Shown: in pieces, positions 38,954 through 48,624 of the stretch
How the letters are laid out: each line of letters opens with the position of its first letter
How positions within the stretch are numbered: the stretch's first letter is position 1
Origin: Cytobacillus luteolus
GTDB lineage: Bacteria; Bacillota; Bacilli; Bacillales; Bacillaceae_L
DNA: 64,000 nt
Direction: 5' to 3'
NCBI RefSeq assembly: GCF_017873715.1
Contig: NZ_JAGGKM010000004.1
Span: forward strand, 372,001 to 436,000
The notes under the pieces: generated by a model
What the model was told of the DNA's origin: nothing
What the model saw: only the letters and a program-made list of their open reading frames with translations
The model's database searches: none
Program-made: the position numbers and the translations under genes

Positions 38954-39667
38954 CACGTTCGCATTTTTTAATAAATCAACTTCTTCTTCTGTAAGCTCTC
39001 GGTACTCTCCTAATTCTAATGTTTCATCTAATGAGAGTGGACCCATTTTAATTCTTTGTAAATAAACCACTCTTTTTCCAACAGCCTCAAACATCCGTTT
39101 TACCTGATGGAATTTACCTTCAGTAATCGTAATTTCAATATCTGAGGAAATTCCCTGTTTTAAAATAACCAAATCTGCTGGAAGCGTCTTGTACCCATCT
39201 TCTAGAACAACGCCTTCTTTAAACTGAACTACATCCTCATTCGTAACTTCACCTTCGATGACTGCAAAATACGTTTTCGGTACATGTTTCTTTGGGGAAA
39301 GAAGCTGATGGGACAGTTGACCATCATTCGTCAACAATAGCAAACCTTCCGTATCCTTATCCAATCTTCCTACCGGAAAAGGTTCATAGATAGCATCCTC
39401 CATTACAAGCAAATCAATTACCGTTTGATGCATTGAGTCTTCTGTTGCTGAAATAACACCAGGTGGCTTATTAAGCATCAGGTAGATAAACTCTTTATAA
39501 ACAACTGGTTCACCATGAACAGTGACTATCTGTTCTTTTGGATTAACATGTTTTCCAGAATCTTTTACAATTTGTCCTTCTATTTTTACAGCTCCTGATT
39601 TCAGGAGAGCCTTTACTTCCTTACGACTTCCAAAACCAATTGTTGATAACATTTTATCTATTCTCAT
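38939..39667 (-). CDS. ytzG: rRNA pseudouridine synthase (RsuA/RluB family, YtzG)
   Basis: A 242-residue enzyme with an N-terminal S4 RNA-binding domain (MRIDKMLSTIGFGSRKEV) and a catalytic domain with PVGRLDKDTEGLLLLTND containing the catalytic aspartate. Probably acts on small-subunit rRNA, as RsuA. Start chosen at ATG 39667, nine bases after GGAGG. Confidence 0.9.
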   Translation of the reverse strand: MRIDKMLSTIGFGSRKEVKALLKSGAVKIEGQIVKDSGKHVNPKEQIVTVHGEPVVYKEFIYLMLNKPPGVISATEDSMHQTVIDLLVMEDAIYEPFPVGRLDKDTEGLLLLTNDGQLSHQLLSPKKHVPKTYFAVIEGEVTNEDVVQFKEGVVLEDGYKTLPADLVILKQGISSDIEITITEGKFHQVKRMFEAVGKRVVYLQRIKMGPLSLDETLELGEYRELTEEEVDLLKNANVKSDL

Positions 39668-39737
39668 AATCATTATCCTCCAAATGCCCATCTTTTACAT
39701 AATAGGCAGTTTAATCACTCCACATTTGCCCTACATT

Positions 39738-39746
39738 CATAGACTA
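39738..39746 (+). promoter_or_regulatory. Possible mother-cell sigma -10 (SigE/SigK-like)
   Basis: CATAGACTA fits the CATANNNTA -10 of SigK. An AC lies 14 bases upstream, rather than the usual 16-17. It is about 33 bp ahead of the Gly/Tyr-rich coiled-coil gene. Weak evidence only. Confidence 0.25.
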
Positions 39747-39778
39747 ATAACGTATTTATAGGAAAAGGAGAGAAAATT

Positions 39779-40015
39779 ATGTATTATCGACAAACACCTC
39801 AAATTGTACTTCCTGGTTTACCTGGCTTTCCTGGGGGAGGCTACGGCGGTGGCGGAAATGTAGAAAGACGTTTAGATCGCCTTGAACGCCAGTTAGAACG
39901 GCAACAAAGACAAATTGATAATTTAGACCGTAGAGTTGACCGAATTGAAAGACGCCTTGGTTATGGTGGCGGTGGCGGCTATGGCGGCGGCTACGGCGGC
40001 GGTTATGGGCAATAA
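39779..40015 (+). CDS. Small Gly/Tyr-rich coiled-coil protein
   Basis: A 78-residue protein with three parts: a Pro/Gly/Tyr-rich N-terminus (IVLPGLPGFPGGGYGGGG), a charged coiled coil (residues 28-60, NVERRLDRLERQLERQQRQ with leucine/isoleucine heptads), and a C-terminal GGGYGGGYGGGYGQ. The layout suggests a self-assembling structural protein, for example of the spore surface, but I do not recognise a family. AAAGGAGAG precedes the ATG and a terminator follows. Confidence 0.8.
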   Translation: MYYRQTPQIVLPGLPGFPGGGYGGGGNVERRLDRLERQLERQQRQIDNLDRRVDRIERRLGYGGGGGYGGGYGGGYGQ

Positions 40016-40025
40016 TATTTGAAAT

Positions 40026-40058
40026 AGAAGGCTGTCTATTGTACAGCCTTCTGTTTTT
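40026..40058 (+). terminator. Terminator of the coiled-coil gene
   Basis: AGAAGGCTGT/ACAGCCTTCT hairpin followed by GTTTTTTCTTT. It overlaps the end of murJ, transcribed the other way. Confidence 0.8.
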
Positions 40059-41679
40059 TCTTTCTGTTCAGAAATGCAAAACGCGCTCCTAATAGTTTTG
40101 CTAGTAGGTGGGATTTGTATGCTAAATACAAATAGATTCCTGCACCTATAAGTACACCTATTAACAAGATTGTAACTGACTGTACTTTTCCACTTTCATA
40201 ACTAATTACAAATGATAAGATATACTCTATCGATAATATAGAAAGTGCCATTAGTAGAGCAAATAAACTCATGAGCACAGACCTACGTAAAAATAGAGAA
40301 AAACTGTATTTTGTGTGCTTTGCAATCATCCAAAAGCTATAAGCAATCGATACAGTGAAACCTAATGCAGTTGCAAGAATAGACCCTAGCCCCTCAAAGA
40401 CATAAATAAGTGGTGCATTCGTCATTAGTTTAATAAGTAGACCAATAACAAGACTAATAACAGCAAGTTTTTGCTTGTTTATCCCTTGCAGGATAGCAGC
40501 AGTAACCGTGAAGAAAGAAAATAGAATGGCAACAGGTGCAAACCAGCCTAAGAAAAAACCTCCATACTCTCCACCTAAACCTTCTGTAGGATAAAAGGTA
40601 GCATATGCGGGACCAGCTAATACAGCTAAACCCACTACTGCTGGTAAAACCAATAAAACAATGATCTGAAACGTTTGGTCAATTTGACGTCGAAGTAATG
40701 GTAGATTACCTGATGTAAAAGAACTAGTTATAGTTGGGATTAGTGTTAGTCCAAATGCAGTCGCTAATGATACGGGAATCATTACAAGCTTAGGAATAGA
40801 AAAAGTGATCAGACCAAAAATTTCTTCTGCTGTTACCTTTAAAAAACCTGTGTTTATCATTGCATTATTAAAGGTAAAAACATCAACATATGTATACAAG
40901 GGAATTGCCAGCCCAACAAAGACAAACGGACCCGCATAAGATAAAAGCTCTTTATACATATCCTTCGTTGTCATTTCAGTTTGTGGCTTACTTTTCTCTA
41001 ATAATTCATCAAAGTATGGCTTTCTCATTTTTAAATAAATTAGTAATACTACGAGTCCGCCAAGTGCACCTACAAAAGCAGCAAAGGTAGCAAAACCAAC
41101 AGCTGTGGCCATTTCCCCATCTACCATTTCAATTACAATATAAGTAGCAGATAATAAGAAAACCACTCTCACTAACTGTTCAACAACTTGAGAGACAGCA
41201 GTCGGACCCATTGATTGATTTCCTTGAAAGAAGCCTCGAATTAAACTCATGACCGGGACAGCGATTAGTGCCACACTGACCATTCGAATAACCATTGTTA
41301 CATCCTCAATAGTATTACCATGTTCGTCCCTACCACCTAATACTTTAGGCGCAATATATGGCGCAAGATAAAACAGAACTAAAAACGCAACAAATCCCGC
41401 TATTCCCATTACAAGAAGACCAGATTTAAACATCCGTCTACTTGTATGGTAATCTCCTATTTCATTATATTTAGCCACAAACTTCGAGACGGCCATTGGA
41501 AATCCCATTGTAGCAATACTTAAGAAGATCGTATATTGACCATATCCGTATGCAAATAAAGCTGAACCTTGTAATCCAACTAGTGCTACAAACGGAAAAA
41601 CATAAATCATTCCTAGTATTCTTGATATATATGTACCGATGGTTAGTATAAACGTGCCTCGTAGTAATTTAGAATCCAT
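40036..41679 (-). CDS. murJ: MurJ-type lipid II flippase (YtgP)
   Basis: A 547-residue MOP-superfamily protein with 14 TM helices. It matches B. subtilis YtgP, a MurJ homologue that flips lipid II across the membrane. N-terminal KLLRGTFILTIGTYISRILG and FPMAVSKFVAKYNE are typical of this SpoVB/YtgP group, so SpoVB-like paralogy is an alternative. Start ATG 41679 after GGGG, spacing 6. Confidence 0.88.
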   Translation of the reverse strand: MDSKLLRGTFILTIGTYISRILGMIYVFPFVALVGLQGSALFAYGYGQYTIFLSIATMGFPMAVSKFVAKYNEIGDYHTSRRMFKSGLLVMGIAGFVAFLVLFYLAPYIAPKVLGGRDEHGNTIEDVTMVIRMVSVALIAVPVMSLIRGFFQGNQSMGPTAVSQVVEQLVRVVFLLSATYIVIEMVDGEMATAVGFATFAAFVGALGGLVVLLIYLKMRKPYFDELLEKSKPQTEMTTKDMYKELLSYAGPFVFVGLAIPLYTYVDVFTFNNAMINTGFLKVTAEEIFGLITFSIPKLVMIPVSLATAFGLTLIPTITSSFTSGNLPLLRRQIDQTFQIIVLLVLPAVVGLAVLAGPAYATFYPTEGLGGEYGGFFLGWFAPVAILFSFFTVTAAILQGINKQKLAVISLVIGLLIKLMTNAPLIYVFEGLGSILATALGFTVSIAYSFWMIAKHTKYSFSLFLRRSVLMSLFALLMALSILSIEYILSFVISYESGKVQSVTILLIGVLIGAGIYLYLAYKSHLLAKLLGARFAFLNRKKKQKAVQ

Positions 41680-41753
41680 AAAAATCCCCATTCTGATAAG
41701 GAAGCTTTTTTCAACTTACCTATTTTACCATAAAAACAGACTAATCCTCATTA

Positions 41754-42143
41754 TTACCATCCAGCACTGGGCTGTCTATTTATAATGATATTTGGAAAAG
41801 AAATATAGTGACTATCTTCGGTTAGTTCATTAAACGGTTTATCAGTAATTGTTATTGTGAAAGTATCATATGCTTGTGTGTCTAATAATAGCTTTCCTGC
41901 ATGTTTCGAATGAAAGATAACACCGAATTCCAACCCGCTCGGCAAACGAAAACAAAATATATATGCATCTAGTTCACTAGAATAAAGCCAGGCATAATCA
42001 AATGTCGAAACCTTTTCAGTAATGAATTCAGTACTAGTTGGTAATGACAACAGTAACACATTGCCATTTTCATCTTGTGTCCAACCTCCATCCTCCGGGT
42101 AATGCCCTTCTGAAATGGTTGGTTTGTATTCTCTATTCAACAT
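41754..42143 (-). CDS. Conserved hypothetical protein, beta-rich
   Basis: A 129-residue soluble protein starting MLNREYKPTISEGHYPEDGG. No signal, TM helix or catalytic motif seen. It is dominated by alternating hydrophobic strands (DAYIFCFRLPSGLEFGVIF, DTFTITITD). GAGGG precedes the ATG. It lies between murJ (60 bp downstream) and the divergent ytfP. Function not known to me. Confidence 0.7.
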   Translation of the reverse strand: MLNREYKPTISEGHYPEDGGWTQDENGNVLLLSLPTSTEFITEKVSTFDYAWLYSSELDAYIFCFRLPSGLEFGVIFHSKHAGKLLLDTQAYDTFTITITDKPFNELTEDSHYISFPNIIINRQPSAGW

Positions 42144-42310
42144 GATCCCTCAATTCTATCTACGGATTATAACTTAGCATTCATATAAATCAAATATAGT
42201 GTATCATATCACTAGTTGCGGTCGAAGTAATTACTTTATGGTTATTTCTATTTCTTCATAAAAAGTGGTATCTTTAACCTTAGAAGTTTTTAGAAAAGTG
42301 GTGAACTTGT

Positions 42311-43594
42311 ATGAAGTATGATGTTATTGTGGTTGGCGGGGGCCCTTCTGGGTTAATGGCAGCCATTGCAGCAGGTGAACAAGGGGCAAGGGTCCTGTTA
42401 CTGGATAAAGGTGAAAAATTGGGGAGAAAATTAGCGATTTCCGGTGGAGGACGATGTAATGTTACAAACCGCCTCCCAGTTGAAGAAATTATAAAGCATA
42501 TTCCTGGAAATGGTCGTTTTTTATATAGTGCATTTTCTGTTTTTAATAATGAAGATATTATTCGTTTCTTCGAGAAACTAGGTATCAAACTTAAAGAAGA
42601 AGACCATGGAAGAATGTTTCCTGTAACAGATAAGGCTCAATCAGTTGTTGATGCATTGATAGAGCAATTAAAGAAATATAAAGTACACATTCGAACGAAC
42701 ACACCTGTCTCCAAAGTACTATATCATGAAGATAAAGTACAAGGCGTAATCCTTAAAACGGGTGAGCAAATTGATACAAAGAGCCTAGTGCTTGCAGTTG
42801 GAGGTAAATCTGTACCCCATACGGGTTCTACAGGTGATGGGTATGCTTGGGCGAAAGCAGCTGGTCATACAATTACTGAATTGTACCCGACAGAAGTACC
42901 TATTACATCAAATGAACCTTTCATAAAAAACAAGACTCTACAAGGGTTAGCACTTCGTGATGTTGCTCTAAGTGTACTCAACCCAAAAGGAAAAACAGTT
43001 ATTACCCATACCATGGATATGTTATTTACCCATTTTGGTATTTCTGGACCTGCGGTTTTACGTTGTAGTCAATATGTAGTTAAAACTCTGAAGAAATTTA
43101 ATGTAGACAGTGTTACAGTTAGTATTGATGCACTACCATCCATGAATGAGGAAGAAATATTCCAATTTGTGCTTAAGGAAACAAAGGCTGAGCCGAAAAA
43201 AGCCATAAAAAACATTTTAAAAGGATTTTTACCAGAGCGATATTTACTCTTTCTGTTAGAAAAAAACCAAATAGACCTTCAAGTAACCTCAGCCAATCTA
43301 TCTCACGAAAGCATTCGGTCATTTGCAAAGGATTGTAAACAATTCCAATTTGATGTCAATGGTACATTACCGATCGAGAAAGCTTTTGTAACAGGAGGCG
43401 GAGTATCTGTAAAGGAAATTCACCCAAAGGAAATGTCCTCAAAATTTATGAATGGACTATACTTTTGTGGCGAAATCCTCGATATACATGGATATACAGG
43501 TGGCTACAATATCACATCCGCCCTCGTAACCGGCCGACTAGCTGGAGTAAATGCAGGGAAATATTCAAAACGACCTTCAGATACAATGGTATGA
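42311..43594 (+). CDS. ytfP: YtfP, FAD/NAD(P)-dependent oxidoreductase (HI0933/BaiN family)
   Basis: A 427-residue flavoprotein. The N-terminal FAD-binding [19 protein letters not shown] (residues 6-24) is followed by [16 protein letters not shown] and, near the C-terminus, [12 protein letters not shown] and [16 protein letters not shown], which are the family signatures. The reaction in Bacillus is not defined. The start has a GTGG site only. It is followed by repeat copy 5. Confidence 0.88.
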   Translation: MKYDVIVVGGGPSGLMAAIAAGEQGARVLLLDKGEKLGRKLAISGGGRCNVTNRLPVEEIIKHIPGNGRFLYSAFSVFNNEDIIRFFEKLGIKLKEEDHGRMFPVTDKAQSVVDALIEQLKKYKVHIRTNTPVSKVLYHEDKVQGVILKTGEQIDTKSLVLAVGGKSVPHTGSTGDGYAWAKAAGHTITELYPTEVPITSNEPFIKNKTLQGLALRDVALSVLNPKGKTVITHTMDMLFTHFGISGPAVLRCSQYVVKTLKKFNVDSVTVSIDALPSMNEEEIFQFVLKETKAEPKKAIKNILKGFLPERYLLFLLEKNQIDLQVTSANLSHESIRSFAKDCKQFQFDVNGTLPIEKAFVTGGGVSVKEIHPKEMSSKFMNGLYFCGEILDIHGYTGGYNITSALVTGRLAGVNAGKYSKRPSDTMV

Positions 43595-43653
43595 GAAAGT
43601 GTATTATGACAGTCCCCTAGTGTAATTTAGCTTAAGCTTATGTTGAGAGTTAG

Positions 43654-43777
43654 GTTATTCGCTAGAATCCACGAGACTCCTGCGGGAGTAGCACGTCAAT
43701 GGGAGACCCCGCAGGCGCAATCGCCCGAGGAGGCTCCCGGACTGCCCGCGGAAAGCGAGTGGATTCTAGCGAATAAC
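43654..43777 (-). repeat. GC-rich palindromic intergenic repeat, copy 5 (compact form)
   Basis: A 124-bp element, nearly the reverse complement of copy 1. Terminal inverted repeats GTTATTCGCTAGAATCCAC and GTGGATTCTAGCGAATAAC are perfect complements. It contains CGAGACTCCTGCGGGAG, GAGACCCCGCAGGCGC, GAGGAGGCTCCCGGAC and CGCGGAAAGCGAG. It lies in the gap after ytfP. Confidence 0.9.
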
Positions 43778-43824
43778 AAACCATGTATTTTTACAGACCG
43801 TTTATTCCAGAGCCTAGCAACATA

Positions 43825-44010
43825 CTAGGCTCTATATAAAACCATTGCCGAAAAACAATAGATTTGTTCTTCACCAGCATTACACGTAATCGCTACTTGA
43901 TACTTAATATCTATTAACTGTCTCTCATCTATTTTTTCAAGAAAACGATTCAAAGCAACCTCTAAATCTTCCTCATGCTCTTCATCAAAAACCTTAACCT
44001 TAAAGCCCAT
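43825..44010 (-). CDS. cse60: Cse60-like sporulation protein
   Basis: A 61-residue acidic protein, MGFKVKVFDEEHEEDLEVAL, with the C-terminal EEQIYCFSAMVLY, resembling Cse60 of B. subtilis, a SigE-dependent sporulation protein of unknown function. GAGGGGTGG precedes ATG 44010. No clear SigE promoter was found upstream. Confidence 0.75.
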   Translation of the reverse strand: MGFKVKVFDEEHEEDLEVALNRFLEKIDERQLIDIKYQVAITCNAGEEQIYCFSAMVLYRA

Positions 44011-44082
44011 AAGTTCCACCCCTCTAGTATTACATTATTGACTAAACCTAAAAATATAACCTAGTGGAGAGAATTTTATATG

Positions 44083-45408
44083 TTAATAGTTTACTGTTTC
44101 ACGCTTGAAAGCCTTACCTACTTTTAATAATGAAATGCCTATTGTCAGTAGAGGAAGTAACCATAAGAAGATGGCATAAGGTAAATAAGAAAGCAAAGGC
44201 ACACCAACAATTGTACTACACATAATTGCTAGCACACTCCAAGGAAGCATCCCTGGAACTAACATGGTAGAATCGCCCATCACTCTTGAAAGCTCTGCAT
44301 TCGAATACCTATGTTTCCAATGGGATAAAAAAGAACGTCCTGTTAAAATAATCGGTAAAGTTTGGTTTGCTGCAATCATCGCAATAAGAGTTGTGGCTAT
44401 CATCGTTTTAACCGTATCTGCAAAAAGAGAAAATGATGTTGCTAGCCACTCGTCTAAAAAGCTTTGAATAATCTTGTATTCTTCTAATAAGCCATTATAC
44501 GCACCGGCCAATCCTAAAAATAATAGAAGTAAGTACATATTAATAAACCCACCACCCATACCTTCGACACCGAAAAATAAAGCGTGAGACAATTCACTTA
44601 TTGTCGTTAGTTTATATAAAGCTATCAAACATGCACTGCTTATACTTAGAATAAAAGCATAAAGAATCTTTATTCGGACAAGAACGATTCCAATTAGGAC
44701 CAATGGGGGGATAAAGGTGATGAAGGATAACTTTTTAAGGTCATTCACATATGTAGCACCAAGCAATCCCTCTTGATAATAAGCATCTAGTAAACTGAAA
44801 AATACAATTCCAAGTACGATGCTTATTAAAGTAGTTGGAAGCATTGCTTTAAACTGTTCTTTTACTGAAATCTCCAATGTGTGTGCCAAAAGTTGATGTG
44901 CACTAGAAAAAGGTGATGTACGATCTCCAACAAATGCGCCTGCAATTAACGCCCCTGCAATAATCTCCGGTTGATGACCAATTGATATACCCGTACTCAT
45001 TATTGGAATTCCAACAGCGCTTAATGTACCGACTGAGGTTCCCAGTATCATTGAAAAAACACTTGCAACGATAAAAGAAAGCATCAAAAAGTAGGCAGGT
45101 GCTATTAAATGTAATGACACCGTCACAAGTTGTTCAATTGTTCCAGATAAATACCAAGAAGGCAATAGAAAGCCTACAAGTAGCAAAATATAGATAACGC
45201 CACGTGTTTTCTTTATTCCTTCTAAGCTAATTGTAAAGATTTTCGAATAAGAAACTCCCTTACTATTTATTAAATAAACCAAAAAAAGAAAGCCTGGCAA
45301 AAATCCAATCAACAATGGAATATGTATACTCACGGAAAGAATTACACCAGATAAAGTTACCATAATAAGTAATATAACTTGACGTAAGGAAAACGTGACT
45401 GGTTCCAG
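44083..45408 (-). CDS. nhaC: NhaC-type Na+/H+ antiporter, possible CTG start
   Basis: An integral membrane antiporter with about 10-11 helices and NhaC-type segments LGTSVGTLSAVGIPIM and GAFVGDRTSPFSSA. The ATG at 45363 (426 residues) has no ribosome binding site. The same frame is open 15 codons upstream and extends the first helix (EPVTFSLRQVILLI). A good AGGGGTG lies 7 bases before a CTG at 45408, preceded by an in-frame TGA at 45417. No ATG, GTG or TTG lies between them. CTG is therefore the likely start (441 residues). Confidence 0.82.
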   Translation of the reverse strand: MEPVTFSLRQVILLIMVTLSGVILSVSIHIPLLIGFLPGFLFLVYLINSKGVSYSKIFTISLEGIKKTRGVIYILLLVGFLLPSWYLSGTIEQLVTVSLHLIAPAYFLMLSFIVASVFSMILGTSVGTLSAVGIPIMSTGISIGHQPEIIAGALIAGAFVGDRTSPFSSAHQLLAHTLEISVKEQFKAMLPTTLISIVLGIVFFSLLDAYYQEGLLGATYVNDLKKLSFITFIPPLVLIGIVLVRIKILYAFILSISSACLIALYKLTTISELSHALFFGVEGMGGGFINMYLLLLFLGLAGAYNGLLEEYKIIQSFLDEWLATSFSLFADTVKTMIATTLIAMIAANQTLPIILTGRSFLSHWKHRYSNAELSRVMGDSTMLVPGMLPWSVLAIMCSTIVGVPLLSYLPYAIFLWLLPLLTIGISLLKVGKAFKRETVNY

Positions 45409-45559
45409 TTTCTTTCACCCCTATAATTAGAATACTTCATATTATATACTAGCTTTATGACGAAAGACTAACGTTTTAAAATGGTAAACACTAACGATTC
45501 ACATGCATTATTAAAACACCATAAGCAAATGCTTATTTTATAAAGATGGGAGGTAAATC

Positions 45560-46921
45560 ATGAGTAATATAGGCCTTGAGGATCAAGATAAACTTACTCT
45601 ACGCATAATAAAGTCCCTTAAAGATAGTAAGAAGGGTGAGTTCAAATTACTTTTAGACGAATTGCAACCTTATGATATCGCCCGAATATTTGAGAGCCTC
45701 CCGAAAAAGCATCACACTAAATTTTTGCTATTTATGAATCCTGAAGAAATAGCTGATTTAATACAAGAGCTCGAAAAAGAAGTCCAATTAGAGGTTCTTA
45801 CAAAATTAGGAATAGAAAAGTCTGGACATGTAATGGATTTAATGGACAATGATGATTTAGCCTTTCTTCTTGAAGATCTATCCCCTGATAAAATAGAAGA
45901 GCTCTTAGCAGGGATGGGCCGAGAAGAATCAAAAATTGTTCAAAATATCATGAATTATCCCCCTGAAACTGCGGGACGATTAATGACAAATCGTTTTGTT
46001 TGGATTTCAAAGCATTATACAGTTCGCGAAGCAGCAAATAAATTAAAAGAATTCGCTGAGTTCTCCGAAACAATTAATTACCTATATGTAATCAACGATG
46101 CGAAAAAGCTAGTAGGTGTCGTTTCCTATCGTGACTTGATTATAGCTGATTTGCACGAGAAGATTGAAGATATTATGTATAAAAGAGTCATATCGGTTAC
46201 AGCAAATACGGACCAAGAGGAAGTTGCTCAAATCATCGAACGTTATGACTTCTTAGCAATACCTGTTGTTGAAAATGAAGTGTTAGTAGGAATCGTCACT
46301 GTTGATGATATCATCGATGTAGTGATAAGCGAGGCAACTGAGGATATCGAAAAGTTGTCAGCTTCTGGTAAAGCGATCGATTTTGACACAAAAGCATATG
46401 TAGCTGCTTACCGTAGATTACCTTGGTTAATTTTGCTCTTATTTATTGGTATCGTATCCGGTACGATAATAAGTCAGTTTGAGGAAACACTCTCAAAAGT
46501 CGTTGCGCTTGCTTTTTTTATGCCAATGATTGCAGGAATGACAGGAAATACAGGTACTCAGTCCCTAGCTGTTGTTGTTCGCGGCTTGATTACGAGAAAT
46601 GTGGATAAAAAGATGGCCGTTCGGCTAATTTTGCGTGAACTGAATGTAGGATTAATTATTGGTGTAACATGTGGAATATTAATTGCGATTATTGCACTTG
46701 TTTGGCAAGGAAGTGCTGTTTTGGGGCTAGTTGTTGGAAGCTCTTTAGTGATGACTTTAATCATTGGTACATTAGCAGGCACAATCATTCCATTACTTTT
46801 ATATCGGTTAAATATTGACCCAGCTGTTGCATCAGGACCACTTATTACAACTTTAAATGACATCATGTCTCTTCTAATTTATTTTGGTTTAGCATCTATG
46901 TTTATTAATTACCTAATGTAA
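45560..46921 (+). CDS. mgtE: MgtE magnesium transporter
   Basis: A 453-residue Mg2+ channel. Cytosolic N domain (residues 1-130), CBS pair (about 135-255) that senses Mg2+, a connecting helix, and five TM helices (about 285-450) with the MgtE signature PMIAGMTGNTGTQSLAVVVRG. GGGAGG precedes the ATG. The upstream gap is about 140 bp, too short for a full M-box leader. Confidence 0.95.
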   Translation: MSNIGLEDQDKLTLRIIKSLKDSKKGEFKLLLDELQPYDIARIFESLPKKHHTKFLLFMNPEEIADLIQELEKEVQLEVLTKLGIEKSGHVMDLMDNDDLAFLLEDLSPDKIEELLAGMGREESKIVQNIMNYPPETAGRLMTNRFVWISKHYTVREAANKLKEFAEFSETINYLYVINDAKKLVGVVSYRDLIIADLHEKIEDIMYKRVISVTANTDQEEVAQIIERYDFLAIPVVENEVLVGIVTVDDIIDVVISEATEDIEKLSASGKAIDFDTKAYVAAYRRLPWLILLLFIGIVSGTIISQFEETLSKVVALAFFMPMIAGMTGNTGTQSLAVVVRGLITRNVDKKMAVRLILRELNVGLIIGVTCGILIAIIALVWQGSAVLGLVVGSSLVMTLIIGTLAGTIIPLLLYRLNIDPAVASGPLITTLNDIMSLLIYFGLASMFINYLM

Positions 46922-46949
46922 TATAAAAAATCCCTAGTTTATTTACATG

Positions 46950-46978
46950 AAAAAACGCTGCTTAAGCAGCGCTTTTCT
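46950..46978. terminator. Bidirectional terminator of mgtE and the lipoprotein gene
   Basis: CGCTGCTTAAGCAGCG perfect palindrome flanked by AAAA and TTTT between convergent genes. Confidence 0.75.
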
Positions 46979-46984
46979 CATGTG

Positions 46985-47494
46985 TTAAAATACTAGGTTA
47001 TAATTAGCAGGTACCATATCAATTGCTTCACTAACTTGTTTCATAGCATCGATATATGCTTGAACTAGCTTTTCTGACTCAGAAAATACTGTTTCTCCAG
47101 CTTCAATGGCAGCCCCTTCTTTATTGTAAGCTTCACCAAGTTTAGCAAGTGCAGTTTTGATTGTTTCTTCATGTGCTTTAAGTTCTGCTGGAATTTCTAA
47201 TGCATTTAACTCACTTTCAAAGTTTGCACCAATTACACTAGCACTATCTGCTGGCTTTTCTGTAACTGTCTCATCCATGTGAGCGTATAACAGATTATCA
47301 GTTTCACGGACTTTTTTAATGATTGTTGACTCAAGGTTAAACATTGCAGAACGAGTTTGCTTAACGATTTCTTCTTTTGTAATGTCAACTTCTGGTTCTA
47401 CTTTACCTTCTGAGCCACTTGATGTTTCTGTATTACAAGCAGTAAGAACGAATAGAATCATAGAAAATACTACTAATATAAGATACTTCTTCAT
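46985..47494 (-). CDS. Putative lipoprotein
   Basis: A 169-residue protein with a lipobox signal peptide (MKKYLILVVFSMILFVLTAC, cysteine at 20). A Ser/Gly/Glu linker is followed by an all-helical domain (about 45-160) rich in E, K and A. I do not recognise a family. It resembles helical surface lipoproteins in layout only. GGGGG precedes the ATG. The 360 bp upstream contain a hairpin and AT-rich sequence. Confidence 0.78.
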   Translation of the reverse strand: MKKYLILVVFSMILFVLTACNTETSSGSEGKVEPEVDITKEEIVKQTRSAMFNLESTIIKKVRETDNLLYAHMDETVTEKPADSASVIGANFESELNALEIPAELKAHEETIKTALAKLGEAYNKEGAAIEAGETVFSESEKLVQAYIDAMKQVSEAIDMVPANYNLVF

Positions 47495-47718
47495 TGTAAT
47501 TCCCCCTTTTCCTTTTCCTATTTATACCAAAATTAGCTACAGAAGTCATTATACTATCAACAATTAAAGTTATTCAAGGAAAACATTATACGTGGAATAT
47601 TCTGTAATTTCTTATTTTACACACTATTAAATCAACTCTTTTAATTCAAAATAAGTAATAAGATATAATACTAGAATAATTTTTTCGTTTTTCACCTGCA
47701 TAATTTATAGGCAAAATG

Positions 47719-47749
47719 AAAAACAGGTAAGAAGTTCTTACCTGTTTTT
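47719..47749 (-). terminator. Hairpin, probable tetR terminator
   Basis: AAAAACAGGTAAGAA and its complement form a near-perfect palindrome with almost no loop, flanked by A and T runs, about 105 bases past the tetR stop. Confidence 0.6.
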
Positions 47750-47854
47750 AAATATAGAACATAGTCCGTTCCTTTTCGCTACAGTCTAAATTTTAACTAT
47801 GCTTAGGAGCACTTACTTAGTACAAAGAGCCTAATAAATCTATACCGTTTTTAA

Positions 47855-48457
47855 TTACTTAATATATCTTAAGAATGTTGTTTCAAATTCTTTTATTTTC
47901 GCTTCAAATATTTCTTTGTCGTCTAGTACCAATGTGTGGATCCAGATGCCATCGTGTAATCCCCAGAACATAGAGGCTGCGTTGTCGATATCTAGGTCTT
48001 CTCTGAACTCACGTTTATCTTTGCCTTCTTTTAGGATAGCTTTTGTATTCTCAATAATATGGTTGAATCTATTTACCATTACTTCTTTAATTTCTGGGTT
48101 GTCTGCTGAATACATCCAGAATTCAAGATGAACTCTCATTAGTTTCTTTTTGTAGAGATTCATGGGTAGATCCAAATTAATCATATACTTTATTTTTTCA
48201 GTAGGACTTGGAATCTCATTTAATTTTTTAGATAATGCCTCCTGGGATTTTTCAGTCTGATATTGCATTAAGTTGATAAAAATTTCTTCCTTACTTTTAA
48301 AATAATTATAAAAAGATCCCTTGCTCAACTTGGAGTACGTTACGACATCATCGACAGACGTAGCATAGTAGCCCTTTTTTGAAAAACATTCTAATGCAGA
48401 ATTTAATAAAGCTACTCTTTTTTCCTCTTTCGCCTCTTCAGAGATTTTAGGAGCCAT
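47855..48457 (-). CDS. TetR family transcriptional regulator
   Basis: A 200-residue regulator with N-terminal TetR helix-turn-helix (VALLNSALECFSKKGYYATSVDDVVTYSKLSKGSFYNYF, here in two parts: residues 14-33 and 34-53) and a helical ligand domain. The start at ATG 48457 lies after GAGAGGGTGG. It is oriented the same way as the 48625-60274 operon and lies downstream of it, past a terminator, so it is not clearly part of it. Target unknown. Confidence 0.88.
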   Translation of the reverse strand: MAPKISEEAKEEKRVALLNSALECFSKKGYYATSVDDVVTYSKLSKGSFYNYFKSKEEIFINLMQYQTEKSQEALSKKLNEIPSPTEKIKYMINLDLPMNLYKKKLMRVHLEFWMYSADNPEIKEVMVNRFNHIIENTKAILKEGKDKREFREDLDIDNAASMFWGLHDGIWIHTLVLDDKEIFEAKIKEFETTFLRYIK

Positions 48458-48552
48458 ATCATCCACCCTCTCTATTAATAAAAAACTGACTATAAAGTTT
48501 ATAATAAATTATAATATAGTGTTACTTAGTTATCAAATAGGTAGCTACAATA

Positions 48553-48597
48553 GCAAAAAAACACTTATTCTCCAGCGGAATAAGTGTTTTTTTTGCT
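48553..48597. terminator. Terminator of the tubulin-like operon
   Basis: AACACTTATTC/GAATAAGTGTT stem with TCCAGCG loop and A/T runs on both sides. It lies between the end of the operon (48625) and tetR. Confidence 0.85.
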
Positions 48598-48624
48598 ATC
48601 AAACTACGAGAATCTAAAGCCACA

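Noticed and set aside
45425-45559. M-box magnesium riboswitch upstream of mgtE
   Set aside because: The gap is about 140 bp and no M-box core is visible; full M-box leaders are longer.
47855-48457. TetR gene as part of the tubulin-like operon
   Set aside because: A strong terminator at 48553-48597 and a gap of about 170 bases separate them; regulation of the operon by it remains only a possibility.
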